A stretch of DNA of 64,000 nucleotides from Calliphora vicina (taxonomy: Eukaryota > Arthropoda > Insecta > Diptera > Calliphoridae), in assembly GCF_958450345.1 (NCBI RefSeq), contig NC_088781.1:44503357-44567356 (forward strand). Reading direction: 5' to 3'. The position numbers and the translations under genes were made by a program. Shown piece after piece: positions 1 through 12,639 of the stretch; the first letter of the stretch is position 1; every line of letters starts with the position of its first letter. Below the pieces are notes generated by a model. The model searched no databases. It saw only the letters and a program-made list of their open reading frames with translations, and was not told the DNA's origin.

Positions 1-1120
1 AAATCTAAATAGTAATGCTCCTCTATTAATGTCTTTATGTCCCTTTTTCAATTACTCATTAAACCTTAACTATTTTCCTAGTTTTAACATTAGCATTTTC
101 AGTACTTCTCCTTAAAGAAACAATTTCTTTGCAAACATCTTTAGTTTTATTATAATTTTTTTTTTTTGGAGGGGGACCCATAAAGACATTCAGCCCTATA
201 AAACAATTTCATTAAGGCTCATTGAATTCACAAAATTTTACTAGAATTTAAGAAGGCACATAGTAATTTCCGTTTATAGACAAATCTAAAAAAAAAGAAA
301 ATTCTATTTTAATAAACGTGAAACCAAAAAAAGCGAAATATTTTTCAAATAAAAAAAATCAGCAATTCTGGAATAGTAATGTGACTAAAAGGAAATAGAG
401 TTTTTTCTATGTATTTGTTTGCGTCCAATATGACTTTAGGCTTAAAAGTGCCACGTTTAAAAACAAGGATTTGTTTTTTTTCTGCTCCACATACAAATTG
501 TGAGAGAGACAGGATGTTTAGTGGAGTTTTTGTTAAAGGACTCTGACGGTTTTGTTTATTTCTAGCAGTATATGTTTGTGTTTTTTATGTTTTCAAATAG
601 ATAAAGCAACATGTTTTTTAATGTTTCTAGCAAAAAAAAAAAAAATACTGTTTGCTGTTTCTGATGTTATTAAAAGGCCTGAGGGAATTTTAAGGAAAAC
701 ATCATAATACTGCTTGCTTTTACTCGTAAATATACAATTTTATGATAATTTAATATTAAAAATTTTATGCAAACAAGTAAAAGTAAATAAAGCTCTTACT
801 CGTATGATTGTGCTTTCTGTAAACAGGTAAATAATTGTGTTTTTTGTATTTTTTAGGGAAATTTAATTTTAATTTATAATAAAGTCTACAAAATGACAAA
901 TGGCAACATATCAAATATATAAATTTAAAAATTGAAAGGACTTCAAAGGGAAGTCCTGAAGAAGTACTTAGTAAAGTGCTTTTCCAAATTTAATGTTTAA
1001 TATTAAAATAATTACAAAAAGACTTTAACATAAAGTGAGAATTGTGCAGATTTGGATTCCTGAAGAGTGTTTAAGGGGAATGTTGTTAAATAATCTTAAT
1101 TTACATAAGATTTTGGTTGA
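1..1120. other. AT-rich stretch without recognised feature
   Basis: Low-complexity A/T-rich DNA with homopolymer runs (for example A-runs near 630-645). I see no coding signature, repeat or RNA gene. Confidence 0.6.
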
Positions 1121-1124
1121 ATGG

Positions 1125-1330
1125 AGTAAAACGTCGGTCAAATGGCTGACACAAACGCACCCTTTTGTTGAGCATTTTGTATAAATGTGCCTGAATTTTT
1201 TTAATGCAGCATTGAAAGTACTTGCACAGGAAATGTTTCACAGGAAATGGCGTATTATTTAGGCAGAAATAATGTTGTTACTATGTCGGGATATCGAGTA
1301 ACAGTCACTGATTGACCTATTAATTTTACT
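1125..1330 (-). pseudogene. DDE transposase remnant (DDE_3-like), internally deleted
   Basis: Read on the minus strand, a stretch near 1325-1255 translates as SVTVTRYPDIVTTLFLPK. This resembles the segment before the second catalytic aspartate in DDE_3-type insect transposases, whose usual form is VTVNGERYR...LPKLD. Further downstream (about 1220-1125) the reading CIKKIQAHLYKMLNKRVRLC resembles the C-terminal part of the same family (...IEPQ...VIENF..RV..C). The catalytic segment between them is missing and stops interrupt the reading, so this is a dead, internally deleted fragment. Similar pieces occur at 5.9, 23.3 and 63.3-64 kb. The family is assigned by recalled motif similarity, not a search. 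Confidence 0.5.
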
Positions 1331-1919
1331 TCTTAGAGCAGCACTTTGGTAATGAACCCTACTCATGCAAAGCATTGTTTTGGAACTAGGAAAATTGGTT
1401 ATGGGAGGGAGGAAAGAGGAAGTAGTGTCTGTGAACATTCGATTTTAACTTTCAGGAAAATAACAGGAACGACTTCAGCGGGAAGTTTGTTCCGCATACG
1501 GACAGTTCGGCTAAAGAACGAATTTTCCGTGTAGTGTGTTGTGCGGTGCGGTCACTGGCCGATCGACCACAGAAGGATGTGTCTGATTTCACAATATTTG
1601 CACCACCCAAAAATATATAGATGAAGCGACATGGTCTATCGTTCGTTTTTGTAACAAAATGCAACACTGAGTCTTGGGAGCGTTGAAAGGAACCATATCT
1701 GCCCGAACCCACTCAGAGATTGTTACAAGGTCCGATTAAGGGAATCATTCATGTTTTGCCTCATTGACCCAATCTCCGACAGGCTTTGTATATATCTGAA
1801 TGAATATGAATGAAAAATGCTGCATTCAACTGCAAAAGAATATATAGGGTTGAAAGTTTGACGTAGAAGGTCGATTAGAACAATAAGCAATAGAAAAGGA
1901 GAATGAACGGAATGAGCTT

Positions 1920-2415
1920 TGCGGTACGCTTGAATCCTCGATTGATGAATTCAAAGATCCTCGATCGTTAATACAAGTTCCTCTATTAAAGCTACATTTG
2001 GTGTATTCAAAGATTTACGATTGAAGCTAAAATTTATGTATATGGAGATCCTGGATTGATGTTAAATTCAAGATCTACGATTGAAGCTAAAACATTGGAG
2101 ATATTCAAAGGTCTAGGATGGAAGATAATTGTTTTGTACATAAAGATCGTCGATTAATGCTACATTTGATGAATTAAAATATCTACGATTGAAGCTAGAT
2201 ATGATGATCTCAAAGATCTTGTATCGTTACGAAGTTTGTGCTATATAAAGATTATCGAATTAAGCTGTATTGGGTGTGCATGAAGATCTGGAATTGAAGC
2301 TAAATTCGATGTATTCGAAAGTCTGGCGTAGGCTGTGATTGAATCTAAATTTGGGATATATAAAGATCAACGAAAGATCTAAGATTGAAGATGTATTCAA
2401 AGATCTGGTGAAGAT
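1920..2415. repeat. Degenerate ~36-bp tandem repeat
   Basis: Variants of AAAGATCTACGATTGAAGCT followed by an AAATTTGATGTATTC-like segment recur about a dozen times. Typical spacing between AAAGATC-like cores is 34-37 bases, with some shorter and longer intervals. Copies are strongly diverged, so the array is old. No reading frame persists across it. Confidence 0.7.
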
Positions 2416-3875
2416 AACTATGTGAAAAAAGTTTATTTTCGTAAAACAAAGATTTGCTCATACACACTATGACAGTTTTAGTGGTGTCGCAGTGACACTA
2501 CAACGTTTTGACACAAACTATTAACAGCACTTTAAGGCCTCTATTTTAGTCCATATTCTATTCTCTTCATACGATTTAAATAAATCCAACATTTCTTTGA
2601 AAAATCCTCTTTGAATCTCTACAATATCTTTCAAAATTAGATTTCCTATTTTTCCTTCATGCAATAATAACAATGCAATACAATTTGTCTTTGTTAGCAA
2701 AACCTCTGAAACATCTTAGCATTTTGTCAATATAATTTATTGATTGAAGCAACCGCAATTTATGGAGACAATGACAATAAAATAACAACAAAAGCAACCA
2801 CTAATACAGCCTGACTGACTGACTAAAAATCGACTTGTGTCAGTATATATATGAAGTATGAAAAAGAACTTTGCAAAATAATGTTGCTTGTTGGTTGGTT
2901 GGGTTGGCTTTAATATCCGTTTCCGTTTTGTAAATTTACTGTCATTTATTTCCTTCCACTTCTGTGTGTATGAGTCTGTATACATATTAGTTTAAGTATG
3001 TGTTTGAGGATACAACTGAATAGTCATTTCATCAGTCTGTATAACATCGACTGACTGTATAAATATTTATGCTGTTTTCCAATACAATTTGTTTATCAAC
3101 ATTTTCTCTTTATTTTCTTCCTTGTTTTTTTGTCAATTTGGTTTTAGTTTTGTTCATTTATTTCAGTTGTGTTATTGTGGTTGTTGCAAAATGTTAAATG
3201 TAAGTATGAGTATTAGAGTTTTGTGGCAACATCTGTTACGCTATTACGGAGACAAGTTTTGTGTTAGAGTAAAATGATTTTTTATATTTATTTTATATTC
3301 CTCTAGTTTTATTTTATTTTTTTGCTTAAACACCCAGAGACAAAGATAAATTGTTAAACATTGAATGGTTATTTATTTTGTTTTTACTTTCGTCCTTTTT
3401 TTTTTGGTAACATTTTTGCTGTAAACAAGTTTCAGTGGCAGTAGAAAACAACATTTGAAATTTGACATTTCATTAAAAAAAAATCCCTAAACTCACACAG
3501 ACGCATTTTTAGAGAGGATATACAGCAAATGGCAACTAAAATCCTTCCAAAAAAGCTATTTATAACTCATATATACTCTGTGTTAAACAAACACACAGTT
3601 TTACAAAAATGTTGTCTGTAAATTGTGACATGAAGAAATTACGAAAGAAAAAAAGTATTAAATGTGTCAGGGCAATATTTCGCTTGTGTACAAAATAAAA
3701 CATTTCAAGTTTAAATTGACAAAATAAAAGAACAATTAACAGTACAAAACTTTTGTTTTATTAGAAAAGACACACAATGTGAAAATAAATAATAAATATT
3801 TGGTCATTTGGACAGCAGTTTGTAGTTGGACACTTGAAAATTGATTACAATAGCAGAAAACCAACAGAAATCCTA
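2416..3875. other. AT-rich stretch without recognised feature
   Basis: It holds a short CTGA microsatellite near 2811-2824 and scattered homopolymers. No gene or dispersed repeat is recognised. Confidence 0.55.
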
Positions 3876-5826
3876 CACTGCACAGTAGGGCAGAATCAAA
3901 ATTTTTGGGAAATAAATCTGGCATTTCTAAACGGCTGGTCCGAACGGGATAAAATTTGACGTCGGCCCTACAAATACTCCACTTTTTTATATTTTAATGT
4001 GGCTATGTCAGAACCAATGACTTGTTGTTGAATAAAATATTAAGAAAATTTATAAAAAATTTTATTATTAAAAAGTGCAACATTTTTGAATCTAAGTAAC
4101 ATATTGACTTGAAAGTTCTTTTGTAAGACCAAAAATTTACTTATCTAAACAAAAACAAGTAAGAAAGTATGGTCGGTCAAGCCCGACCATATAATACCCT
4201 ACACTAAGTAAAAGAGCAAAAAAATTGTTTCTTTTAAAATTTCATTAATTTATATTTTTGAGTGATTTTCGGAAGTGGGCCTTATATGGGGGCTATGACC
4301 AATTATGGACCGATCACCATGAAATTAGGTCGTGTGATTTATGTCTATATTAAAGTTAACTATGTTGAATTTTGTGTGTTTACCAAAATTTTTAAGCGAT
4401 TTATGCACGTTAAAGTGATTTTCGGAAGCGGGTCTATATGGGAGCTATGACTAATTATGGACCGATCGTAACAAAATTTTGTGACATATATATAAAACTT
4501 ATTTGGAGCGCAATTTGTGGAGATACATTTATAAATTAAACATTTATGACCGATAAAGTCCAATTTCGGGAGGACATTTGTATGGGGGCTAGGTGAAATA
4601 ATGGACCGATTTCAGCCAGTTTCAATAGGCTTGGTCCTTGAGCCGAAAAAATAATATGTTTCAAATTTCATCGAAATATCTTCAAAATTGCGACCTGTAC
4701 TCTGCGCACAAGGTTTACATGGACAGCCAGCCAGCCGACCAGACGGACGGACGGACGGACGGACATCGCATAATCGACTCAGAAAGTGATTCTAAGTCGA
4801 TCGGTATACTTTATGGTGGGTGTTAGACTAATATTTTTGGGCGTTACAAACATCTGCACAAACGCATAATACCCTCCCCACTATGGTGGTGTAGGGTATA
4901 AAAATGAATTCGGAATAAATGGATCAAATTCTTTCTAATATTTGCAATCCAATTAAAATTTTGATACAAACTATAGTTTTAGAAACTCAGTAAATATATT
5001 ATAAGTAATAAAATCTTTATTTATTAACAAAACTCAATGAAATTTTTAATGTTTTTTTCTATTTTTCATCAAAGAGAATCCCGCAATTCCAACAAATTAG
5101 AGCGAAAATCCCAAAAATGGTATTTTTTTAAATTTTGCCCATAGGTCCACATTTCCTTCGGAGCTGGGAAAATACTTTGGGGATAAATAGGGAACACATC
5201 AAGGTTTCCAAAGCTGCTTTCCGTTTTCAATATTGAAATTTTGATAAAAAAAATAGGTCAAATTCCGAAGGGAGTAGGTTCGATATATTCGAAAAATAAA
5301 ACATGTGATTTATAAAGATGAGTTACAGAAAAACATACAATTTTTATATGTTCTTAAATAAAGTTTTTTTTTTTAATAAAAAAACAACAAAAATCTATTA
5401 TTTTTTTTTTTAATTTTAATATTGGAAATTATGTATTTCTGGATCTATAATTGATATAGCTCTGAAAACTTCTTAATATTATTAGTTAATAAGTTGTCTA
5501 ACCAATGAAAGAATTGGAGTTCATTTGGTTCAAAAGTACACCCTATATTTTTAAAAAAAGCTGACCAAGGTATGGTAAAATTTAATAATTTCAATTTTGA
5601 AATGCCTATAACACAGAAATGATAAGAGATAAATATCACACCTAGCTGAGAGCTCTTTGAAGTCGGAACGGAAACAAAAAAATTTGACGTGTCGAAGTTA
5701 ACCTACTTTGAGCTCCCATAGCCCCCTTGTCTATGCCCATGTCAAATTTTAGCCCGATTGGACCAGCCGTTTAGAAATGCCAGATTTATTTCCAAAAAAA
5801 TTTTGATTCTGTCCCACTGTGCAGTG
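3876..5826 (-). mobile_element. 'E' element: TIR transposon-like repeat with ~95-bp TIRs, interrupted by family A
   Basis: The left end (from 3876, starting CACTGCACAGTAGGGCAGAA) and the right end (to 5826, reverse complement starting CACTGCACAGTGGGACAGAA) are inverted copies. They match for about 95 bases, including the segment around TCTGGCATTTCTAAACGGCT. Between them lies about 1.1 kb of non-coding AT-rich sequence, split at about 4153-4902 by a family A repeat. Without that insert the element is about 1.2 kb. Related copies lie at 23.7-26.4, 28.7-29.3, 33.2-34.0 and 53.7-54.5 kb. No transposase frame is visible, so it is non-autonomous, and its superfamily is unknown. Strand follows the body orientation relative to the 28.7-kb copy. 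Confidence 0.75.
4155..4900 (-). mobile_element. Family A repeat, copy 1 (full length)
   Basis: It begins ACAAGTAAGAAAG followed by the stem-loop TATGGTCGG...CCGACCATA, then an AATACCCTACAC box. It ends with GGTGGTGTAGGGTATA, so the two boxes form subterminal inverted repeats. The body holds three degenerate ~140-bp units, each carrying a TATATGGGNGCTA...ATGGACCGAT motif, followed by a GGAC microsatellite near 4745-4764. It sits inside element E. A minus-strand E sequence continues on both sides, and no long target duplication is visible. The short open frames here are by-products of the repeat. Confidence 0.85.
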
Positions 5827-6090
5827 CGAAACAAAATATCAATTCTGATTGTCGAAACGAGAGAGTACACGAAAAGGAAATGTCTCATGTAGTAATGGAA
5901 TTGCTTCACTAGCAGTATTACAAATGAATCAGTCTTGTTAAAACCACATGTCTTCCACACCAAAGCATCTCATTTAGGCAGAAAGATCTCTTGTCATGTC
6001 GCGATATCGAATATGAGTAACAGTCATCCAGTCATGATCAGCCTGCTTTTCGAAGAAGTCTGGCCTAGTACAAATTTTCCTAGTACAAAT
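5827..6090 (-). pseudogene. DDE transposase remnant (DDE_3-like)
   Basis: On the minus strand, about 6075-5970 reads WMTVTHIRYRDMTRDLSA, which matches the VTVNGERYRDM segment of DDE_3-like transposases. Next comes VEDMW/TCGFNKTD in place of the family's DVDDMWFQQDGAT catalytic-D segment, then a LSRFDNQN-like stretch corresponding to ISRFGDVNW. The reading needs frameshifts and passes through stops. It breaks off where element E begins at 5826, near where the family has SCDLTP. It is a dead fragment, used as a target by E or co-mobilised with it. Confidence 0.5.
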
Positions 6091-6198
6091 TTTCAATCTA
6101 AATACATGAAATGTAAACAAATATTATTTGATATATTCCTTATTAAAGTACCTCTTTTTTTAATAATATTGATATTTTGTAAATTTAGAAACGATGTT

Positions 6199-6875
6199 TA
6201 TACCCTACATCACCATAGTGGGGAGGGTATAATGCGTTTGTGCAGATGTTTATAACGCCCAAAAATATTAGTTTTAGTTTAAAGTATACCGATCGACTTA
6301 GAATCACTTTCTGAGTCGATTAAACGATGTCCGTCTGTCCGTCTGGCTGGCTGGTCGGCTGGCTGTTCAAGTAAACCTTGTGCGCAGAGTATAGGTCGTA
6401 ATTTCGATCAAATTTGGTCCAAGGACCAAGCCTATTGAAACTGGCTGAAATCGGTCCATTATTTCACCTAGCCCCCATACAAATGTCCTTCCGAAATTGG
6501 ACTTTATCGGTCATAAATGTTTAATTTATAAATGTATCTCCACAAATTGCACTCCAGTTAAGTTTTATATATACAAAATTCATGTCACCAAATTTTGTTA
6601 CGATTGGTCCATAATTAGTCATAGCTCCCATATAGACCCACTTCCGAAAATCACTTTAATGTGCATAAATCGCTTAAAAATTGTGGTATACTCACAAAAT
6701 TCAACATTGTTAACTTCCATATAGATATAAATCACACGACCAAATTTCATGGTGATCTGTCCATAATTGTTCATAGATCCCATATAAGGCCCATTTCCGA
6801 AAATCACTCAAAAATATAAATTATTGAAATTTTAAAAGAAAAATGTTTTTGCTCTTTTACTTTCATACTTGTTTT
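6199..6875 (+). mobile_element. Family A repeat, copy 2 (3' stem-loop deleted)
   Basis: It starts TATACCCTACATCACC and follows the same body as copy 1 in the opposite orientation, including the GTCCGTCTGTCC block and the TATATGGG/GGACCGAT units. At the 3' end it passes from GCTCTTTTAC directly to TTTCATACTTGTTTT. It therefore lacks the GTGTAGGGTATT box and the stem-loop that the other copies have between those points. Confidence 0.85.
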
Positions 6876-9384
6876 ATATTTATTATATTAATAAATAACA
6901 TTTTTAATTTTCCGTCTAAAAAAAAACTTTAGTATTTCATATAAATCATTTTAAATAAATTCAAAAATTATTTTCAATAATGCTTTATACCCCGGTTTTT
7001 CTTTTTTGTAACCAGAATTTATGGTCAAGTGTTAAAAAAATTACTTCACACCCTTTTGTTTTCTAAAAAGAAATAATGTTAAACAAAATTTCTTTGAGCA
7101 TTTACATGCAGCTATTTTGCTGCACTTTCATTGATTAATTAACTTTGCTGGAAATTGTGTTCACACTTGCTACTATTTTATTTTTATGAGTTTTTTTTTT
7201 GTTTGTTTTTGGGTTTCTTTTAATATCAAATCCATTAAAATTAATTACATTTTTGAGGGGTTATAAATCTTTTAAAACAGAAATAATAAAAAACAAATTA
7301 AAATAATGGTTTTGTTAAAAAAATAAAATATATAGAGTTAAATTTGTAATCTTATTGTGGTGATATATCACAACAAATGATTGATAAAGAGGGGAGCAAA
7401 AAGGGGTTAATTGATTTTAAGTATTAAAAATTTGGTTATGTAGTTAATAAAATTTTTAATTTATAGAGTGATAATTTGTTTTGGGAAATAAAAAAATATA
7501 AAAAAAATATTAGAAAAATGATATGCTAAGGAAAAGCAGAACTAAAAATTAATATAGAAAAGCCAGAAAAAAGTTTAAAATTTCAGTTTTAAAATCAGTT
7601 TTTTTTCTACAAATTCTTTTTAAACTTTTTTTGAACAATACAGCAACCGAATTTTTTAATAAACTTCTCCATTTTTAAACTAAATTACCCTCATGTTTCT
7701 GTTTTTCATTTTATTTTTTTTCTTTTGTCCTTCTCTTTTCAATATCCATCTTTAATAATTTAAAAAGCACTTTATAATCTTAACAGAGAATAATTTATGA
7801 CTTTCAATATTTTCAATATGACGCGAAACTTATTCACTTCAGCCAAAAAAAAAAAACATTGTACAAAATAAGTCAATATAAAGACCAACAATTTACAAAA
7901 GACTTCCGTTTTATAGCCACCACCAGCCCTACGTTTATCCCCACAATGATTCCTTTAAATACAACTACAAAGAAAAACGGGAAAATCAATGACGCCTTTA
8001 CTTAAATTGTATTTTTTTTTTTCGAAGAAGAAAAAAATCTAAGAAACTGTTTAAGGAAACGGAAGTAAAGTTAAGAAAAATTTGCTTTTTGTAAGAATGT
8101 AGAACATAAAATTGAAGGGCGGAATGTAAGACACACAGAGAGAGAGAGGGAATATTTGAAGGGCAGCATACAAATGACTTGTATTCAAATATTTAGGACT
8201 TGTAAAAATTGTATGATGGTTTAAATTTGCAAATAAATAAATAAATAATATAACAAAATTAAAAAAAAGACATGATGAAGAGGGCCATAATAACTTACAA
8301 ACTTTTATACCGGCATATTTTTCAACACAAATTGCTAAATTATAGTTAAATTTTGATTATGTCTAGTAAATCCATTTACAATTATCTTTAACTTGCTTAA
8401 TTTTGTACTCATTTCCCATTAACTTAGATTTTTACATTACTTTATCTTAACTTAGATCAATCAGTTTAATAATTTGCATTCCTAATCAATTTATTATTAA
8501 ACATCAACAACTGCAGCCAACTTCACTTTATTTACATTCTAAAACAGTAACAAATGCAGCCAACTTCACTTACATAGGCTCCTAAACCAGAGAGCATCAA
8601 ATGCAATCAACTCAACCAGAGAGAAATATTTAATTTTCCTTGAATTTATCATCCATTTATTAACAAATACTCTCCACAATTTCCTTTAAGTTGTCCCTCC
8701 CTAATCATATAAAATATTTAAAACAAAATTCTCTAAATTATGACAAAGTAATCTTTAAAAAAATATAATGAAATATTTCTGTTTATTTCTATAATATAAA
8801 AAATATTAAAGTAAAACATGAGTATCAAAAAAAGGATATAAATTGCAAAAAGCTAATCATGTTTTACTTACTAAAGTAATAAATCATTTGATACTTGCTA
8901 TTTTCTTTATACATTCCCTTACTTCAGCTATTCTAGCCACCCACCATAGTATAAAAAAAATACAAATTGTTTAGCTATAAAAAAATTTGCATACAATTTA
9001 TTTTCTATTCTTTTTTTTTCTCAAGTCTTTTATTGAGTAAATTGCCAGAGGGTGGGGTCCTCTACTTCGTATACAGTAAGAATCAACAAAAGAAATAAAA
9101 GTTAAAAGAATCTGTGTTTAACAAACAGAGAAAGTCTATTATGACCAAACAAACCCTTGATAATGTAAACTTGCAATGAAAAGAAACGCTGGAAAAAAAT
9201 CGACAACGAAATATGGCAAAAAAAAATTAAAAGAAACTGGCAAATAAATCTGTAAAATGATTGAAAAATTAATGATGATCCTTTTTTGGTTTTATGTACA
9301 TACTGCTGTTTTTTATGGTAGTACTTTAAGCACAAAGGCTCGTAGAGGGAAGGTTTCCTTAATGGAATAAATACTTTTGCTTTA
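6876..9384. other. AT-rich stretch without recognised gene
   Basis: It holds an AAAT/AAATA microsatellite near 8228-8250 and a 16-base phrase (GCAGCCAACTTCACTT) repeated about 42 bases apart near 8513 and 8555. Nothing else is recognised. Confidence 0.55.
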
Positions 9385-11095
9385 GAGTATAGGCTATAGT
9401 CCAGATTATAGTTCAGACTATAGTACAGACTATAGTTCAGACTAAGGTACAGATTATAGTTCAGATTATATTCCAGATTATAGTTCAGACTATATTCCTG
9501 ATTATAGTTCAGACTATATTCCTGACTATAGTTCAGATTATAGTCCTGGCTATAGTTCAGACTATAGTCCTGGCTATAGTTCAGACTATAGTCCTGGCTA
9601 TAGTTCAGACTATAGTCCTGACTATAGTTCAGACTATAGTCCTGACTATAGTTCTGACTATAGTTCACAATATAGTCCTGACTATAGTTCAGAATATACT
9701 CCTGACTATAGTTCAGACTATATTCCTGACTATAGTTCAGACTATAGTCCTGACTATAGTTCAGACTATAGTCCTGACTATAGTTCAGGCTATAGTCCTG
9801 ACTATAGTCCTGACTATAGTCCTGACTATAGTCCTGACTATAGTCCTGACTATAGTTCAGGCTATAGTCCTGACTATAGTTCAGAATATAGTTCAGACTA
9901 TAGTTCAGACTATAGTTCAGACTATAGTTCAGACTAAAGTTCAGACTATAGTTCAGACTAAAGTTCAGACTAAAGTTCAGACTAAAGTTCAGACTAAAGT
10001 CCTAACAATAGTTCAGACTATATTCCTGATTATAGTTCAGACTATAGTTCAGACTATAGTTCAGACTAAAGTTCAGACTATAGTTCAGAATAAAGTTCAG
10101 ACTATAGTTCAGACTATAGTCCTAACAATAGTTCAGACTATATTCCTGATTATAGTTCAGGTTATAGTCCTGACTATAGTTCAGGCTATAGTCCTGACTA
10201 TAGTTCAGGCTATAGTCGTGACTATAGTTCAGACTATAGTTCAGGCTATAGTCCTGACTATAGTTCAGAATATAGTTCAGACTATAGTTCAGACTATAGT
10301 TCAGACTATAGTTCAGACTATAGTCTTGACTATAGTTCAGACTATAGTCTTGACTATAGTTCAGACTATAGTCTTGACTATAGTTCAGACTATAGTCTTG
10401 ACTATAGTTCAGACTATAGTCTTGACTATAGTTCAGACTATAGTTTAGACTATAGTCCTGACAATAGTTCAGACTATAGTCCTGACTGTAGTTCAGACTA
10501 TAGTCCAGACTATAGTTCAGACTATAGTCCTAACAATAGTTCAGACTATATTCCTAACAATAGTTCAGACTATATTCCTGATTATAGTTCAGGCTATAGT
10601 TCAGACTATAGTTCAGACTATAGTTCAGACTATAGTTCGGACTATAGTTCAGACTATTGTTCAGACTATAATTCAGACTAAAGTTCAGACTATAGTTCAG
10701 ACTAAAGTTCAGACTATAGTTCAGACTATAGTTCAGACTATAGTTAAAACTATAGTTCATACTATAGTTTAGACTATAGTCCTGACAATAGTTTAGACTA
10801 TAGTCCTGACAATAGTTCAGACTATAGTCCTGACTGTAGTTCAGACTATAGTTCAGACTATAGTCTTGACTATAGTACAGACTATAGTCCTGACTATAGT
10901 TCAGACTATAGGCCTGACTGTAGTTCAGAATATAGTCCTGACTGTAGTTCAGGCTACAGTTCAGACTATAGTTCAGACTATATTCCAGACTAATTTTCAG
11001 ACTAAGGTTAATTCTATGGCCCAGACTACAGTTCAGACAATACTCCAGAGTACAGCTAAGACTATAGTTCAGAATATACTACATACTACAGAGTA
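9385..11095. repeat. 12-bp-module tandem array 1 (CTATAG + TTCAGA / TCCTGA spacers)
   Basis: About 1.7 kb of CTATAG cores separated by 6-base spacers, mainly TTCAGA and TCCTGA (also TCTTGA), giving a 12-base period. Both edges are degenerate (variants such as CTAAAG, CAATAG). Because 12 is a multiple of 3, frames stay open for long distances on both strands and give pseudo-repetitive translations. These are not genes. The CTATAG core is self-complementary. Confidence 0.95.
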
Positions 11096-12639
11096 TTGAG
11101 AATAATCAACAATCGGACAGAGTATAGTATGAACAAACAATCTCCTGTTAGCAATCCTTCTCCTTTAACTATAAACTTAACTAAAATTAAACCTCTTTGA
11201 AAAAAATTTTAACTTAAACTATAAAAAAATACACTGATGTGTAAAACTTTCTGTCTCAAAGTGTAATAAAGAAAATTATGTGTAGAATGTAAAAACCTTG
11301 AGTACAACGAAAAAAAATATAAACTCATTTAATATTGCCAGTTAAATAGAAATCAAATTGCAATCAAATACAATAATCAGATTAGTTTGGTTTAACTTGT
11401 CTATAGTTTTTCAGTCTATCTCTTTCTCAATATAAGCAAATCAAATATCCTTAAACACACTGTTCTGCAATTCATTTAACATTCATTCATTCCGTCGCTT
11501 TTTTTATCTAATAGATTTTGCTTTCTATCAATATTATTTATGTTGGCAGTTAAATAAAAGGATGATTTTTTCCTTTTAAGCATTAAGATTTGCTATTTGT
11601 TTAATATTATTTGCTTTTAATTTCTAGACTTGTAAATGGCTAGAAAGTTGAGTTGCTTTATCTAAGAAAACAAATAATATGAATAATGGCTGTGCTAAAG
11701 CTAATAGTACTTTAGCCTTTAAAAGAATTCTGGGTAGAAATAATTCATGTTTTATTAAATAATGAATAATTGATTTGATGGATGAAGAAAGGAAAATTTT
11801 AGCAATGTTTTTGTAATATAAAAAAAAATAAAATTGTTTATAGGAATATAATTCTTTTAACATTTAAAGGTATGAGAATTTTATTAAATTTGGTTTGCTA
11901 TGAGAACTTTAATATGCCTGGCTTTTAAAATGCGTGACTTGGCCAAAATTAATAAAAAGAAAATGTGTCACAAGATGTTACAATGACAATATTTTCTTCA
12001 ACATTTTGAGTTTTTTTGATAAATGACTTTTTGAACTCTTAGAAAGTAACAGTCACATACAAGTGTTTCAAAAGCTTTTATAGAAACACAGTTTGAAAAT
12101 ATTTGCTAAAACCAAAATTTTCTGTTTTTATCAGATATAAATTTTGAATTATCATCATATGTATGTTTGTAAGGATATAAATAAGGAATTTTAGACAACT
12201 ATATTTTCAAATGTCTTTATTTTTATCTAATAATTTCCCAAAAACATTTATAATACATTATCCTCATATCCCTATTCATAACATGCTACAAAATAAACAA
12301 ATTTAATTTATTTAAACACATCACGTACTATTTCAGCCCTCAAGATTCATGCTATGTTTTTCGGCAGTTGGTTAACTGAGGAAATTAGTTACGGCAAGTC
12401 AGTGACAATTTTTAAATATTATAATTTATTAAGGTATTTCGTACGAGTATGAGAAAAACCTTTATAATCTAATAATCTAGTTTAAATAAAATTTTTAATG
12501 TAAATTGTTTTCACAAAACTAGCAATAAAATGCTGAGCGGTACTGAAATACCTTTTAGATTATGTTTCACATACAAAATATCATCTATTCTATGCAACAC
12601 AGACTTTTGTTGTGACCACAGGCTGATTATAATCTTGAG
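11096..12639. other. Spacer between arrays 1 and 2
   Basis: AT-rich unique-looking sequence. No gene, repeat or RNA is recognised. Confidence 0.55.

Noticed and set aside
9102..9668. 188-codon minus-strand open frame
   Set aside because: Most of it is the translation of array 1. The remainder has no recognisable domain.
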